A DNA stretch of 64,000 nt from Hoeflea phototrophica DFL-43. Lineage in GTDB: Bacteria; Pseudomonadota; Alphaproteobacteria; Rhizobiales; Rhizobiaceae. The notes under the pieces are model-generated. The model saw only the letters and a program-made list of their open reading frames with translations. It had not been told where the DNA came from and did not search any database. The translations under genes were made by a program, and so were the position numbers. The stretch lies in contig NZ_CM002917.1 of the NCBI RefSeq assembly GCF_000154705.2, positions 762,461 through 826,460 of the forward strand, in the 5' to 3' direction. Below are positions 37,904 through 49,852 of this stretch, in pieces (the first letter of the stretch is position 1; each line of letters starts with the position of its first letter).

Positions 37904-39043
37904 ATGCCATCTCTTGGAAGTATTCGTCGTTCGTTTGCGCCTTGGGAAGATCCCGGCGCCAAGCCCTATATCTCCTTTCAGAACGTGACCAAGCGGTTCG
38001 GAACCTTCACGGCGGTCGAGGACCTTTCGCTTGATGTCTATGAGCGTGAATTCTTCTCGCTGCTCGGCCCGTCAGGCTGCGGCAAGACCACGCTTCTGCG
38101 CATGCTTGCGGGCTTCGAGGAGCCGACGGAAGGCGAGCTTTATCTTGACGGCCAGCCGCTCAAGGGCGTGCCACCGCACAAGCGTCCGGTCAACATGATG
38201 TTCCAGTCCTACGCGCTGTTCCCGCATATGAGCGTGGCCGACAACATCGCCTTCGGGCTCAAGCAGGACGGCATGGAGAAAGCCGCCCAGGACGAACGCG
38301 TCGAGCAGATGCTCAAGCTGGTCAAGCTCGAGGAGTTTGCCCGGCGCAAGCCGCACCAGCTTTCAGGCGGTCAGCGTCAGCGTGTCGCTCTGGCCCGCGC
38401 GGTTGCCAAGCGGCCCAAGCTGCTGATCCTCGATGAACCGCTCGGTGCGCTCGACAAGAAGCTGCGCGAGGAAACCCAGTTCGAACTCATGGATCTGCAG
38501 CAGGAACTCGGCCTGACCTTCATGATCGTGACCCACGACCAGGAAGAGGCGATGACCATGTCCGACCGCATCGCGGTCATGGACAAGGGCGTCATCGTCC
38601 AGACCGGCACGCCCGCGGAAATCTACGAGGCGCCCAATTCCCGCTACGTTGCCGATTTCATCGGCTCGGTGAACATTCTCGAAGGACGGGTTGAAAGCAC
38701 CGACGACGGTCATGTTGTGCTTGATGGCCCTGACGGAAAGATCACCGGCGCCCTGCGCGGTGCATCGATCGACAAGGGCACCACTGCCTGGTTTGCGATC
38801 AGGCCGGAAAAGATCGAGATCAGCCGGACCAAGCCGGAAGGCGCCGTCAATGCGCTCGAAGGCGAGGTCTGGGACATCGCCTATCTGGGAGACATGACCG
38901 TGCTCAATGTCAGGCTCGGCTCCGGCGCCGTTGTCCAGGCAGCCATGCTCAACCGCTTGCGTCTGGTCGAGGATCCGATCGGCTATGATGAGCGTGTCTG
39001 GCTCTCCTTCGGTGCCGAATCCGGCATCGTGCTGGATCGGTGA
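37904..39043 (+). CDS. potG: Putrescine/spermidine ABC transporter ATP-binding protein
   Basis: A 379-residue ATPase. I start it at ATG 37904 (MPSLGSIRRSFAPWED), after GGTGGGG and beyond the terminator stem; the open frame extends 20 codons further up but would include the hairpin. Motifs: Walker A GPSGCGKTT, Q-loop MFQSYALFPHM, signature LSGGQRQR, Walker B LLILDEP, switch VTHDQEEAM, and a C-terminal TOBE part. It energises uptake through PotH/PotI. The gap to potF is filled almost entirely by the terminator. Confidence 0.92.
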   Translation: MPSLGSIRRSFAPWEDPGAKPYISFQNVTKRFGTFTAVEDLSLDVYEREFFSLLGPSGCGKTTLLRMLAGFEEPTEGELYLDGQPLKGVPPHKRPVNMMFQSYALFPHMSVADNIAFGLKQDGMEKAAQDERVEQMLKLVKLEEFARRKPHQLSGGQRQRVALARAVAKRPKLLILDEPLGALDKKLREETQFELMDLQQELGLTFMIVTHDQEEAMTMSDRIAVMDKGVIVQTGTPAEIYEAPNSRYVADFIGSVNILEGRVESTDDGHVVLDGPDGKITGALRGASIDKGTTAWFAIRPEKIEISRTKPEGAVNALEGEVWDIAYLGDMTVLNVRLGSGAVVQAAMLNRLRLVEDPIGYDERVWLSFGAESGIVLDR

Positions 39044-39052
39044 GGGGGGCTC

Positions 39053-39439
39053 ATGGCGCAGATTGAAGAGACCGATCAGGCCAATTCGCAGATCGCGGAC
39101 AAGGCCTTCAGGGTCAATTGGATGTCCTCAATTGTCATGACACTGGCCATCGCCGGCGTGCTGCTGATGCAGCGCCCCGAGCTGGCCTGGGTTTTCATAA
39201 GCCACGTCGCCATATCGGTTCTTGTAATCAGTTTTGCGCGAAGCCGCGGCATTCTGGTCAAGCCCTATCCGCTCCGCCAGCAAAATCTTGCAGCCTATGT
39301 GACGGTGTCAACGGCAGGTTTTTTTGCCACCCTGATCGGCGCCCCGGAACTGATCGAGATCCATGGCAGCATGATCTATATCCTGCTGGCTCTGGTCATG
39401 GTTGCACTGGTGCTACGCGGCATCGTGAAATCGCTGTGA
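39053..39439 (+). CDS. Unknown four-helix membrane protein inside the polyamine transporter operon
   Basis: A 128-residue protein with four hydrophobic segments (about residues 25-40, 46-61, 83-98 and 105-124) and a short acidic N-terminus. It starts nine bases after potG and ends ten bases before potH, so it is firmly within the operon. I do not recognise a family and the usual potFGHI operon has no such gene. The segment ARSRGILVKPYPLRQQNLAAYV between helices two and three is basic and probably cytosolic. It could be an accessory subunit or a stability factor; this is a guess from position. Confidence 0.75.
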   Translation: MAQIEETDQANSQIADKAFRVNWMSSIVMTLAIAGVLLMQRPELAWVFISHVAISVLVISFARSRGILVKPYPLRQQNLAAYVTVSTAGFFATLIGAPELIEIHGSMIYILLALVMVALVLRGIVKSL

Positions 39440-39449
39440 GGGCCGCCGG

Positions 39450-40358
39450 ATGAACATCCTCTCCGCCATCAAGACCCGGCTGGTCATCATCGTTCCCTAT
39501 ATCTGGCTGCTGTTCTTCTTCCTGCTGCCGTTTCTGCTGGTGCTCAAGATCGCCCTGTCCGATCTCGAATACGGACAACCGCCCTACACGCCGCAGCTAA
39601 GCCTCAGCGATGGCTGGTCGGGGTTCTGGGATAAGGTCTCGATGTTCGATCTCGAGAACTTCACTTTCCTGATTGGCGACTCGCTCTACATCAAGTCCTA
39701 TCTTTCGAGCCTGCAGATCGCCTTTGTGTCGACCCTGTTCACTCTGCTGATCGGCTTTCCGCTCGCCTATGGCATGGCGCGGGCACCGGACCGGCTGCGC
39801 CCGATGCTGCTGATGCTGGTGATCCTGCCGTTCTGGACCTCCTTCCTGATCCGGGTCTACGCCTGGATCGGCATCCTCAAGCAGGAGGGGCTGCTCAATC
39901 AGTTCCTGTTGTGGCTGGGCGTCATTGATACGCCGCTTGAGATCCTCTCCACCAACACTGCGGTCTATATCGGCATCGTCTATTCCTATCTGCCCTTCAT
40001 GGTGCTGCCGATCTATTCGGCGCTCGAGAAAATGGATGAATCCCTCGTTGAGGCGGCGCGTGATCTTGGCTGCACCCGCATCGGCGCCTTCTGGAAGGTG
40101 ACCGCGCGGCTCGCCGTGCCGGGCATTCTGGCTGGCTGCCTGCTGGTGTTCATTCCGGCCATGGGCGAGTTCGTCATTCCCGATCTGCTGGGCGGCTCCG
40201 GCACGCTGATGATCGGCAAGACGCTGTGGATCGAATTCTTCAACAACAGCGACTGGACGGTGGCCTCGGCGATCGCCATCATCCTGCTGATCGTGCTGGT
40301 GGTCCCGATCGTGCTGTTTCAGAACGCCCAGGCGAAAGCAGCGGAGGCGGGCAAATGA
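39450..40358 (+). CDS. potH: Putrescine/spermidine ABC transporter permease
   Basis: A 302-residue inner-membrane permease with six helices. The EAA loop is SLVEAARDLGCTRIGAFWKVT (about residues 199-219), the contact with the PotG ATPase, followed by GIVYS-type and PAMGEFVIPDLLGG sequences typical of PotB/PotH. Its stop codon overlaps the potI start (ATGA), showing coupling. Confidence 0.92.
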   Translation: MNILSAIKTRLVIIVPYIWLLFFFLLPFLLVLKIALSDLEYGQPPYTPQLSLSDGWSGFWDKVSMFDLENFTFLIGDSLYIKSYLSSLQIAFVSTLFTLLIGFPLAYGMARAPDRLRPMLLMLVILPFWTSFLIRVYAWIGILKQEGLLNQFLLWLGVIDTPLEILSTNTAVYIGIVYSYLPFMVLPIYSALEKMDESLVEAARDLGCTRIGAFWKVTARLAVPGILAGCLLVFIPAMGEFVIPDLLGGSGTLMIGKTLWIEFFNNSDWTVASAIAIILLIVLVVPIVLFQNAQAKAAEAGK

Positions 40359-41167
40359 ACGCGCGCTGGTCCTGGTTCAACATCACTTCGGTCATTTTCG
40401 GTTTTGCCTTTCTCTATCTGCCGATCGTGCTTCTGGTGATCTACTCGTTCAATGAATCCCGGCTGGTCACGGTCTGGGCCGGATTTTCGACAAAGTGGTA
40501 CAGCGAGCTGTTTCAGAACAAGGGGCTAATGGATGCCGCCTGGGTGACAATCCGCGTTGCTCTGCTCTCCGCCACGATCGCCACGGTGCTCGGCACGCTG
40601 GCCGCTGTTTCGCTGGTGCGCTACACGCGTTTCAATGGCCGCACGCTGTTCACCGGCATGGTCTACGCGCCGCTGGTGATGCCCGAAGTCATCACCGGCC
40701 TGTCGCTGCTGCTCTTGTTCGTCTCGATTGATTTCGGCCGTGGTTTCTGGACCGTGACGCTGGCCCACATCACCTTTTCGCTGTGCTTTGTCGCCGTCGT
40801 CGTACAGTCCCGCCTGATCACATTCGACCGCTCGCTCGAGGAGGCGGCGCAGGATCTGGGCTGCCCGCCATTCCAGGCCTTCATGAAGGTCACATTGCCG
40901 GTGATCCTGCCGGCGGTGATCTCCGGCTGGATGCTGGCGTTCACGCTTTCGCTCGATGATCTGGTGATCGCAAGCTTCACCTCCGGCCCGGGTGCGACCA
41001 CATTGCCGATGAAGATCTACTCTCAGGTTCGCCTCGGCGTGACGCCTGAAATCAACGCGGTCTGCACCTTGCTGATCGGTGCCGTCACCATCGGCGTGGT
41101 GGCCGCATCGCTGCTCAACAAGCGACGCGAAGTGATGCGTCTGCGCGATGAACGGGCCGCCGGCTGA
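40355..41167 (+). CDS. potI: Putrescine/spermidine ABC transporter permease
   Basis: A 270-residue inner-membrane permease. ATG 40355 overlaps the potH stop by four bases. The EAA loop is SLEEAAQDLGCPPFQAFMKVT, and the block LSLDDLVIASFTSGPGATTLPM is the conserved PotC/PotI region. It forms the channel with PotH. It is the last gene of the operon and is convergent with the DUF6460 gene. Confidence 0.92.
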   Translation: MNARWSWFNITSVIFGFAFLYLPIVLLVIYSFNESRLVTVWAGFSTKWYSELFQNKGLMDAAWVTIRVALLSATIATVLGTLAAVSLVRYTRFNGRTLFTGMVYAPLVMPEVITGLSLLLLFVSIDFGRGFWTVTLAHITFSLCFVAVVVQSRLITFDRSLEEAAQDLGCPPFQAFMKVTLPVILPAVISGWMLAFTLSLDDLVIASFTSGPGATTLPMKIYSQVRLGVTPEINAVCTLLIGAVTIGVVAASLLNKRREVMRLRDERAAG

Positions 41168-41213
41168 AACAGCTCACGGCCTGCTGCCAGATCAGCCCTT
41201 GTCTGATTGAGGT

Positions 41214-41456
41214 TCAGTTGCGCGGTGGCCGCAGGAGATAGGTCACCAGCCAGATCGGCACGATCACCAATGAACCAAGAACGATGTTGGGGATCGCCCA
41301 TGCCGCGCCCTGCTGGAGCAATTCGAACACGTTCTCCGGCGTCAGCCCGATTTCCGCGAGCAGTTCCGCTGCCGAGATGTTCAGCGCCGACAGCACCACG
41401 CCGGTGGCGAGTGAGGCCAGCCCGATCTTGATGATTGCTGAAAGCACCCGCAGCAT
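41214..41456 (-). CDS. DUF6460-like small membrane protein
   Basis: An 80-residue protein if started at ATG 41456 (MLRVLSAIIKIGLASLATGV); an in-frame ATG at 41507 would add 17 unremarkable residues. It has two hydrophobic helices (about residues 8-24 and 53-72) and an intervening segment, SAAELLAEIGLTPENVFELLQQG. This layout matches the DUF6460 family of small alphaproteobacterial membrane proteins of unknown role. It lies downstream of potI in convergent orientation. Confidence 0.7.
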   Translation of the reverse strand: MLRVLSAIIKIGLASLATGVVLSALNISAAELLAEIGLTPENVFELLQQGAAWAIPNIVLGSLVIVPIWLVTYLLRPPRN

Positions 41457-41572
41457 GTCCCCGGCCAATCCCTCTCGCCCACAAGTCTGATCTGCCTTGC
41501 GAAGCACCTTTGTTGAGCGGGATTGTCTCTAAAACCGCGCGTTTCTGCAAGCTCCGATGGTTTTTCCCCGGC

Positions 41573-43453
41573 TTACGGCCGGACCGGCGAAATCACCGGC
41601 TGCGGCCAGGAGCCGCCGAGGAAGAAACGGACAGGCGGCGGCCCGTCCTGCGCGGTCCCGCCATCACCTTCGGCCGGAGGCGTCCGGTCAAGAACGCCTG
41701 CGATGGCGAGGCTGCTGCGGGTGTAGGGGATCACGCCCGACAGGAAGACCGTCTGCTCAGGCCCGACCAGTTCGGCGACCTTCAGATCGGCTTCACCGGC
41801 GGCAATCATCGCTTCAAACCGCGCGGTCTCGAAGGCAAATCGTGCACTCGCCCCAAGTTGCGCAAGATCGAAGAAGCGTTCGGTTGCGGCCAGTTCCCGG
41901 AACTTCAAGACGTCCAGCCCAGGCACGAAGCCGGCGTCCAGAGCAAGCCGCAACTCACCGGTCAGGTCTGTCAGCGCGGTGGCCCAGGTGGGGTAGGGGG
42001 AGGTGAGCTCGATGTCGAGCGATCCCGTCCCGCGTGGCAGCGGCCCGCTCAGGCCGACAGCATCGAAGAACTGGCCAAAATTGGTGTTGCGGGTCGACAG
42101 CTGGATATCCAGCCCGCCGTCAATGCCCTTCTCCGACACCGCGATGCGGCCGATCAGGCTGCCGCCATAGGCGGTGGCGTCACCGACATCGAAATTGGCG
42201 CGCCCCTGTTCAACCCGTGCCGCGGCGGCAAGGTTCGACAGCACCACCGGACCGAAACTGGCCGATTGTGCCGACAGCCGCAGATCCAGCCCGATCTCGC
42301 GCAGAAACCTTGTGTCGATTGTCGAGGCAATGTCCACGCCGCCACGCGGCAGCGGCGTGAAGGCCTGCAGGAAGGAGGCGATGTCGAGGCGGTTGAAGGC
42401 CAGCGTCCCGGCGATCATCGGCGGCGTATCTTCGTGAAGTTCCAGGTCAAGCACACCGATGCCGCGATTGGCATCGATCATGATGATGAGATCGTCGAGC
42501 TTGGCCCGTGTCGGCTCAGCCGATAGCTGCGCGGTCAGTTCCAGCGCTCCCAGCGCTTCGCCGGGCTTGATGTCGGCCCCCGACCATTCCAGCGCCCGCC
42601 GGACTGAAGGGCTGAAAAGACGCAGCGCGCCCGATCCGTACAGATCCGGGCCCAGGCTCGCCGATCCGTTGAACTCCAGGGTCAGTGGCGGGGAAGACAA
42701 CTGGAGCTCCACCGGAGCCGTGTTCTTCCCAAAGAACAGCAATGGTGCGGAAGTCGACCCTTTCAGCGTCATCTGCTCGCCGCGAAAGATTGCGGTGATA
42801 TCGGCGCGTGCCGGCGCTGACGGTGCGGTCCAGGCGAGTGATCCGTTGATCGCCGTCAGCCTTTCAGCTTCCGCACCCGGATCGCGGATCCAGCGCAAGG
42901 TGCCGTCTTCAATCGTGACCGTGCCCAGAGCCGCTGAATCGGGAATGATCGCGCTGGCCGGAATCGGTTCGCCTGCCTGCTCCGCCTGGTGGCGGGCCAG
43001 TGCCGACTCAATGCCCTGCGCCAATTGTCCCTGTGATGACGACCAGTTTGATGTCCCGTCCGGGTAAAGCTCAAGATTGAAAGTTGGCCGGATCAGGCGG
43101 AACTCGGTAAAGCTCGGCGCGCCGGCAATCGCGGAAAACAGGTTGAAATTGGCAACGATGCTGTCGGCGCGCAGAATCGGATCGCCGTCAGCAAAGGTCG
43201 CCGGGCTGATCACCACATTGTCGAGCTTGATCGTGGGCGTCGGCCAGAAATCCAGCGACGGCGCATCACCCAGTGAAACGGCATGCCCGGCCCAGCCGCC
43301 TATGTCGCGCTCCAGCCTGTCACGCACCACACCGCTGGACACGGCCAAGGGCACGCTGACAGCGATTGCCAGCATGACAATCAACGACAGGACAGCGCCG
43401 CCTATCGCGATCCGGCGTCCTCGCCATTGCCCTCTGTCGAACTTCAAATTCAC
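41573..43453 (-). CDS. AsmA-family protein
   Basis: About 626 residues. The start is uncertain: GTG 43453 or 43456 has GGGAG nearby, while an upstream TTG (43507) has none. One membrane helix (GGAVLSLIVMLAIAVSVPLAV) near the N-terminus anchors a large periplasmic domain. The AsmA start pattern is clear (RDRLERDIGGWAGHAVSLGD, then TIKLDNVVI), and the C-terminal AsmA_2 region has TGSLDIELTSPYP. Family members help lipid traffic to, or assembly of, the outer membrane. It lies alone between the DUF6460 gene and acsA on opposite strands. Confidence 0.85.
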   Translation of the reverse strand: MNLKFDRGQWRGRRIAIGGAVLSLIVMLAIAVSVPLAVSSGVVRDRLERDIGGWAGHAVSLGDAPSLDFWPTPTIKLDNVVISPATFADGDPILRADSIVANFNLFSAIAGAPSFTEFRLIRPTFNLELYPDGTSNWSSSQGQLAQGIESALARHQAEQAGEPIPASAIIPDSAALGTVTIEDGTLRWIRDPGAEAERLTAINGSLAWTAPSAPARADITAIFRGEQMTLKGSTSAPLLFFGKNTAPVELQLSSPPLTLEFNGSASLGPDLYGSGALRLFSPSVRRALEWSGADIKPGEALGALELTAQLSAEPTRAKLDDLIIMIDANRGIGVLDLELHEDTPPMIAGTLAFNRLDIASFLQAFTPLPRGGVDIASTIDTRFLREIGLDLRLSAQSASFGPVVLSNLAAAARVEQGRANFDVGDATAYGGSLIGRIAVSEKGIDGGLDIQLSTRNTNFGQFFDAVGLSGPLPRGTGSLDIELTSPYPTWATALTDLTGELRLALDAGFVPGLDVLKFRELAATERFFDLAQLGASARFAFETARFEAMIAAGEADLKVAELVGPEQTVFLSGVIPYTRSSLAIAGVLDRTPPAEGDGGTAQDGPPPVRFFLGGSWPQPVISPVRP

Positions 43454-43628
43454 CACTCCCGACCCAGCCTTGAGGTTCTGGTTAAAGCTTGGTGAAGGGG
43501 AATGCAATTGCAGGGTTTAGCCTGTCCCCCAAACGCTTTGTCCGCGACGCTTTGAAAGCGGATGCCTGTTTGCATTGCAACACGTCGGTGCTACTAAACA
43601 GCCGAAAAAACCTGGCAGGAGCTTCGAG

Positions 43629-45581
<1,953 letters not shown>

Positions 45582-45747
45582 CGTTGAAAAGCCATCGTCG
45601 CGCGGTCGAATGGAAACCGGTCCGGTGGCAGAACATAAATTCGTCGTGAACAAGACGATCAGATTGGCGCGAAAGGTGTGCAGGGCTGCTGTTTCGTGCC
45701 AAAGTGCCCGCCGATAGAGTTGCCCGTCAAATGATTGGAAACAGTCC

Positions 45748-46794
45748 ATGATTTATGCCTTCAGAATGCTGCTCATCGCGTCGCTTGCGGCACCATTGGC
45801 AACCCCGGCGGTTGCTCAGGATACGCCGCTCAGGGTGGCGAAGCTCATGACCGTGGGCAGTGAAACCGGTGGTGTGACACGGCAGTTCTTTGGTCAGGTG
45901 GTGGCCCGCCAAACAGTTGACATGGCGTTTCAGGTCTCAGGACAGATCGTCAGGTTTCCAGCCGATGAGGGCGCCGAAATCAGTGAAGGCTCCCTGATAG
46001 CGCAGCTCGATCTGGAGCCGTTTGAGCTGCAATTGCAACAGGCCCAGTTGCAGGCCGATCAGGCAGAGCGCGCACTTGAGCGCATGACCCAGCTTGCCGG
46101 GTCGGTCTCGGAAGCTTCGCGTGAAGATGCGGCGACAAGTTTTTCGCTGGCCAAGGTTGCCCTGCGCAATGCCGAAGTGGCGCTTGAAAATGCGACCCTG
46201 TTGGCGCCGTTCGACGCGCTGGTCGCAAGCCGCAATGTGGCCAATTTCACCACCACGAGTTCTGGAACGCCGGTCGTGCGCCTGCACGACATGTCCGAAT
46301 TGCGTGTAGATATTGACGTGCCTGAAGTGCTGTTCCAGCGCGCGGGTCAAAATGCCGATCTGACGCTTGAGGCACGCTTTCCGACAGGGACAAAGACCTA
46401 TCCGCTTGAAATCCGCGAGTTCAACGCCGAAGCCTCGACGGTCGGCCAGACCTTTCGGCTGACATTGGGGATGGAACGTCCATCCGACATGGTCGCCTTG
46501 CCCGGCAGCACCGTAACGGTTCTGGCCACAATCGATGCGGGCCAGCCCCGGCTTATTATTCCGGCCACAGCCCTGCGCATAGCCAATGACGGATCGACAA
46601 GTGTTCTGGTGTTCGCACCGGCGGACGATGGCGCCGGCATGCTCAGCGAGGTCGACATTGAGGTTGAGCCGACGCGTGATGGCCAGTTCCGCGTGATCTC
46701 CGGTTTGGAGGCCGGAACAGAGATTGTTCACATCGGCGCCCAAGCCCTGGCGGACGGACAGATGGTGAGACGATTTACCGGCTTCTCGAACTGA
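45748..46794 (+). CDS. RND efflux periplasmic adaptor (membrane fusion protein)
   Basis: A 348-residue periplasmic adaptor. The signal peptide is MIYAFRMLLIASLAAPLATPAVA, cleaved before QD; there is no lipobox cysteine. It has a lipoyl/barrel half (VDMAFQVSGQIVRFPADEG), a short helical hairpin (LQADQAERALERMTQL), a second half (ATLLAPFDALVASRNVANF) and a membrane-proximal domain. It links the inner-membrane pump encoded 16 bases downstream to an outer-membrane channel. No TolC-like gene is adjacent, so one encoded elsewhere is probably used. Confidence 0.9.
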   Translation: MIYAFRMLLIASLAAPLATPAVAQDTPLRVAKLMTVGSETGGVTRQFFGQVVARQTVDMAFQVSGQIVRFPADEGAEISEGSLIAQLDLEPFELQLQQAQLQADQAERALERMTQLAGSVSEASREDAATSFSLAKVALRNAEVALENATLLAPFDALVASRNVANFTTTSSGTPVVRLHDMSELRVDIDVPEVLFQRAGQNADLTLEARFPTGTKTYPLEIREFNAEASTVGQTFRLTLGMERPSDMVALPGSTVTVLATIDAGQPRLIIPATALRIANDGSTSVLVFAPADDGAGMLSEVDIEVEPTRDGQFRVISGLEAGTEIVHIGAQALADGQMVRRFTGFSN

Positions 46795-46810
46795 CGGCGG
46801 GGGATCGGCC

Positions 46811-49800
46811 ATGAACATCGCTCGCGCCTCCATCGACCGGCCAATCTTGATTTGGCTGATCATTCTGACATGCCTTTTCGGCGGCATCTGGGGCTTTTTG
46901 AGTTTGGGCCGGCTTGAAGACCCGGCCTTTACCATCAAGCAGGCGGTGGTGATCACCCAGTATCCCGGCGCCTCGGCGCAACAGGTCGCCAACGAAGTCA
47001 CCGAACCGCTGGAATCGGCAATCCAGCGCATGGGTGAGGTCAAGGAGATTGTCTCGGTCAATCGTCCGGGCGTGTCGCGCATTGACGTGTTCATAAAGGA
47101 CACGATCAGCGGTGACCAATTGCCCGATATCTGGACCGAGTTGCGCCAGAGGCTGCAAACGGCACAGCCGCAACTTCCAAGCGAAGCCAATGCCCCGGTC
47201 GTCGATGACGGATTTGGCGATGTTTACGGCATCTTCTTCGCGGTGACGTCTGACGGCTTCACCGATGCCGAGAAGCATGACCTGGCATCGTTCCTGCGCC
47301 GGGAATTGCTGACGGTTAGCGGCGTCGCCGATGTGGAAGTGTCGGGCTTGCCCGAGGAGGCGATTTTTGTTGAACCCAACCTCGCCGTCGCCTCCCAGCT
47401 GGGGATCGACGTGCAAGTTCTGGTCCAGGCGCTGGCAACCTCCAATTCGGTTCAGCCCGCCGGCTCGCTGACCCGGAGCGAAGAGCGTGTCCTTATACAG
47501 GCCCCGGTCGGATCCGACAGCGTCAGCGATATTGCCCAGCTCACCGTGGGGGTTGGCGGGGAACTCATCAATCTGATCGACATCGCCGAGGTCAGCCGCG
47601 ACCGTGTCGAAAACCCCTCCACCATCATCCGCTTTCAGGGGCAGGAAGCCTTCACCCTGGGTGTCGCCGGGATAAGCGATGAAAACATTGTTGATGTTGG
47701 CAACCGCGTGGATGCGCACCTGCAGTCCCTGATGCCTGAAATACCCTACGGGGTGGAGTTGCGCCCGATCTACCAGCAACATGTGGTGGTGGACGAATCC
47801 TCCAGTGGCTTCCTCGTCAATCTGGCGATGTCGGTCGGCATCGTCGTGCTTGTGCTCGGACTTTTCATGGGGCCAAGGGCGGCTGTCGTGGTTGGAGCGA
47901 CGCTGCTGCTGACCGTCGTTGGGACATTGCTGTTCATGGCGCTGTTTTCCATCGAGATGGAGCGGATTTCGCTCGGAGCGCTCATCATCGCCATGGGAAT
48001 GCTCGTCGACAACGCCATCGTCGTCGCCGAGGGCATGCAGATCTCCATGCTCCGCGGCAAGTCCTCGCGTGATGCGGCCGATGAAGCGGCCGGAAAGACC
48101 CAGATCCCTCTGCTTGGCGCGACGGTGATCGGCATCATGGCGTTTGCCGGCATCGGCCTAAGCCCGGACTCGACGGGCGAGTTCATGTTCTCGTTGTTCG
48201 CCGTGATCGCCATCTCGCTGCTGCTGTCATGGGTGCTCGCCGTAACGGTGACGCCGCTGCTCGGGCACTATGTCTTCAAGCATGGTGATGGCGTCGGGGA
48301 GGATTCCTATGGCGGCTTGGTGTTCCGCGCCTATGGCGGACTGTTGAAAGGGGCCTTGCGGTTCCGCTGGCTTGTGCTGGTCGGACTGGTCATCATCACC
48401 GCGGCCAGCTATGTGGGTTTTGGCCAGGTCAAACAGCAGTTCTTCCCCAACTCCAACACGCCTCTGTTCTTCGCGCATTACACGATGCAGCAGGGCACGC
48501 CAATCTCGAAGACCTCCGAACAAATGAAAGTGCTGGAGGCCTATCTCGAAAAGCATGATGATGTGGTGTCGTTTTCCACATTTGTGGGTAAGGGCGCGAC
48601 ACGGTTCCTGCTGACCTACAGCTCCGAACCTCCCAACGCGGCCTATGGCCATCTGATCGTCCGGACCGAAGACCTGTCTCTGATCCCGGCGCTTCAGGCT
48701 GATCTTGAGGCTTTCGCCGCAGAAAACCTCTCTGAAGGGGAATTCAGAACCGAGCGGCTGGTGTTCGGCCCGGGAAGCGGCAGTCCGATTGAGGTCAGGT
48801 ATTCGGGTCCTGACCCCGAGGTGCTGCGTGATCTTGCCGACCAGGCGATCAGCGTCATGGAACAGGCCTCGGTGAACATTCTGGCACCGCGCAACGACTG
48901 GCGCGAGCAACAACTGATCCTGCGGCCGAGATATGTAACCGACCGGGCCCAGGCTGCCGGCATTACCCGCGACAATGTCTCCGAGGTGTTGGCCTTTGCC
49001 ACCGACGGCATCACCGCCGGTGTCTACCGCGAAGGCGACCGGGGGATCCAGATCGTGCTGCGCAATGCACCGTCCTCCGATGTCGGTGTTCTCGACCAGG
49101 CCCTGATCTCCCAGAATGGTGAAACGCTTCTGCCCATCGAGCAGATCGTCGACGGCTTTGCCGCGGAAGCCCAGAACACGATCATCTACAGGCGCGATCG
49201 GGTCGAAACCATCACGGTGGGAGCAAGTATTCCGGTCGAAATGACCGCCGCGCAGGTTCACAACGAAGTTCGCGCCGCGGTCGAGGCGATTCCCGTGCCG
49301 CCGGGCTACAGGATGGAATGGGGCGGCGAGTTCGAATCCTCCGCCGACGCCAATGCCAGCCTGGCTTCGCAACTGCCCGCCACCATCCTGATCATGATCG
49401 TGATTACCGTGGTGTTGTTCAATGCCTTGCGGCAGCCTCTGATCATCTGGTTGCTGGTGCCGATGTCGGTGAACGGGGCAGCCATCGGGCTTCTGGGCAC
49501 CGGTCTGCCTTTCACCTTCACCGCGCTGCTGGGATTGCTCAGCCTTTCCGGGATGCTGATCAAGAACGGCATCGTGCTGGTCGAGGAAATCGACATCGAG
49601 CGCGAGGCGGGAGGTCCGCTCCGCGAGGCCATAATCATCGCCTCGATCTCGCGTATGCGTCCGGTGTTGCTGGCTGCGGCGACGACGATCCTGGGGATGA
49701 TCCCGCTGCTGGGCGACGCGTTCTTCGTCTCGATGGCGGTGACCATCATGGGGGGTCTCGCCTTTGCGTCGATCCTGACGCTGGTGGCCGCACCGGTGCT

Positions 49801-49852
49801 CTATGACGTGTTCTTCATGCCAAGGGTCAAAGAGGCAGAGAAGCAGGCTTGA
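46811..49852 (+). CDS. RND multidrug-type efflux transporter, inner-membrane pump
   Basis: A 1013-residue AcrB/MexB-class pump. It has an N-terminal helix (ASIDRPILIWLIILTCLFGG), porter loops, and the helix 4 proton-relay region GALIIAMGMLVDNAIVVAEG with its aspartate. The mirrored second half ends in LGLLSLSGMLIKNGIVLVEEI and RPVLLAAATTILGMIPLL. It forms an operon with the adaptor (16-base gap). The length is slightly below AcrB (1049). Substrates are unknown. No local regulator is seen. Confidence 0.93.
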   Translation: MNIARASIDRPILIWLIILTCLFGGIWGFLSLGRLEDPAFTIKQAVVITQYPGASAQQVANEVTEPLESAIQRMGEVKEIVSVNRPGVSRIDVFIKDTISGDQLPDIWTELRQRLQTAQPQLPSEANAPVVDDGFGDVYGIFFAVTSDGFTDAEKHDLASFLRRELLTVSGVADVEVSGLPEEAIFVEPNLAVASQLGIDVQVLVQALATSNSVQPAGSLTRSEERVLIQAPVGSDSVSDIAQLTVGVGGELINLIDIAEVSRDRVENPSTIIRFQGQEAFTLGVAGISDENIVDVGNRVDAHLQSLMPEIPYGVELRPIYQQHVVVDESSSGFLVNLAMSVGIVVLVLGLFMGPRAAVVVGATLLLTVVGTLLFMALFSIEMERISLGALIIAMGMLVDNAIVVAEGMQISMLRGKSSRDAADEAAGKTQIPLLGATVIGIMAFAGIGLSPDSTGEFMFSLFAVIAISLLLSWVLAVTVTPLLGHYVFKHGDGVGEDSYGGLVFRAYGGLLKGALRFRWLVLVGLVIITAASYVGFGQVKQQFFPNSNTPLFFAHYTMQQGTPISKTSEQMKVLEAYLEKHDDVVSFSTFVGKGATRFLLTYSSEPPNAAYGHLIVRTEDLSLIPALQADLEAFAAENLSEGEFRTERLVFGPGSGSPIEVRYSGPDPEVLRDLADQAISVMEQASVNILAPRNDWREQQLILRPRYVTDRAQAAGITRDNVSEVLAFATDGITAGVYREGDRGIQIVLRNAPSSDVGVLDQALISQNGETLLPIEQIVDGFAAEAQNTIIYRRDRVETITVGASIPVEMTAAQVHNEVRAAVEAIPVPPGYRMEWGGEFESSADANASLASQLPATILIMIVITVVLFNALRQPLIIWLLVPMSVNGAAIGLLGTGLPFTFTALLGLLSLSGMLIKNGIVLVEEIDIEREAGGPLREAIIIASISRMRPVLLAAATTILGMIPLLGDAFFVSMAVTIMGGLAFASILTLVAAPVLYDVFFMPRVKEAEKQA

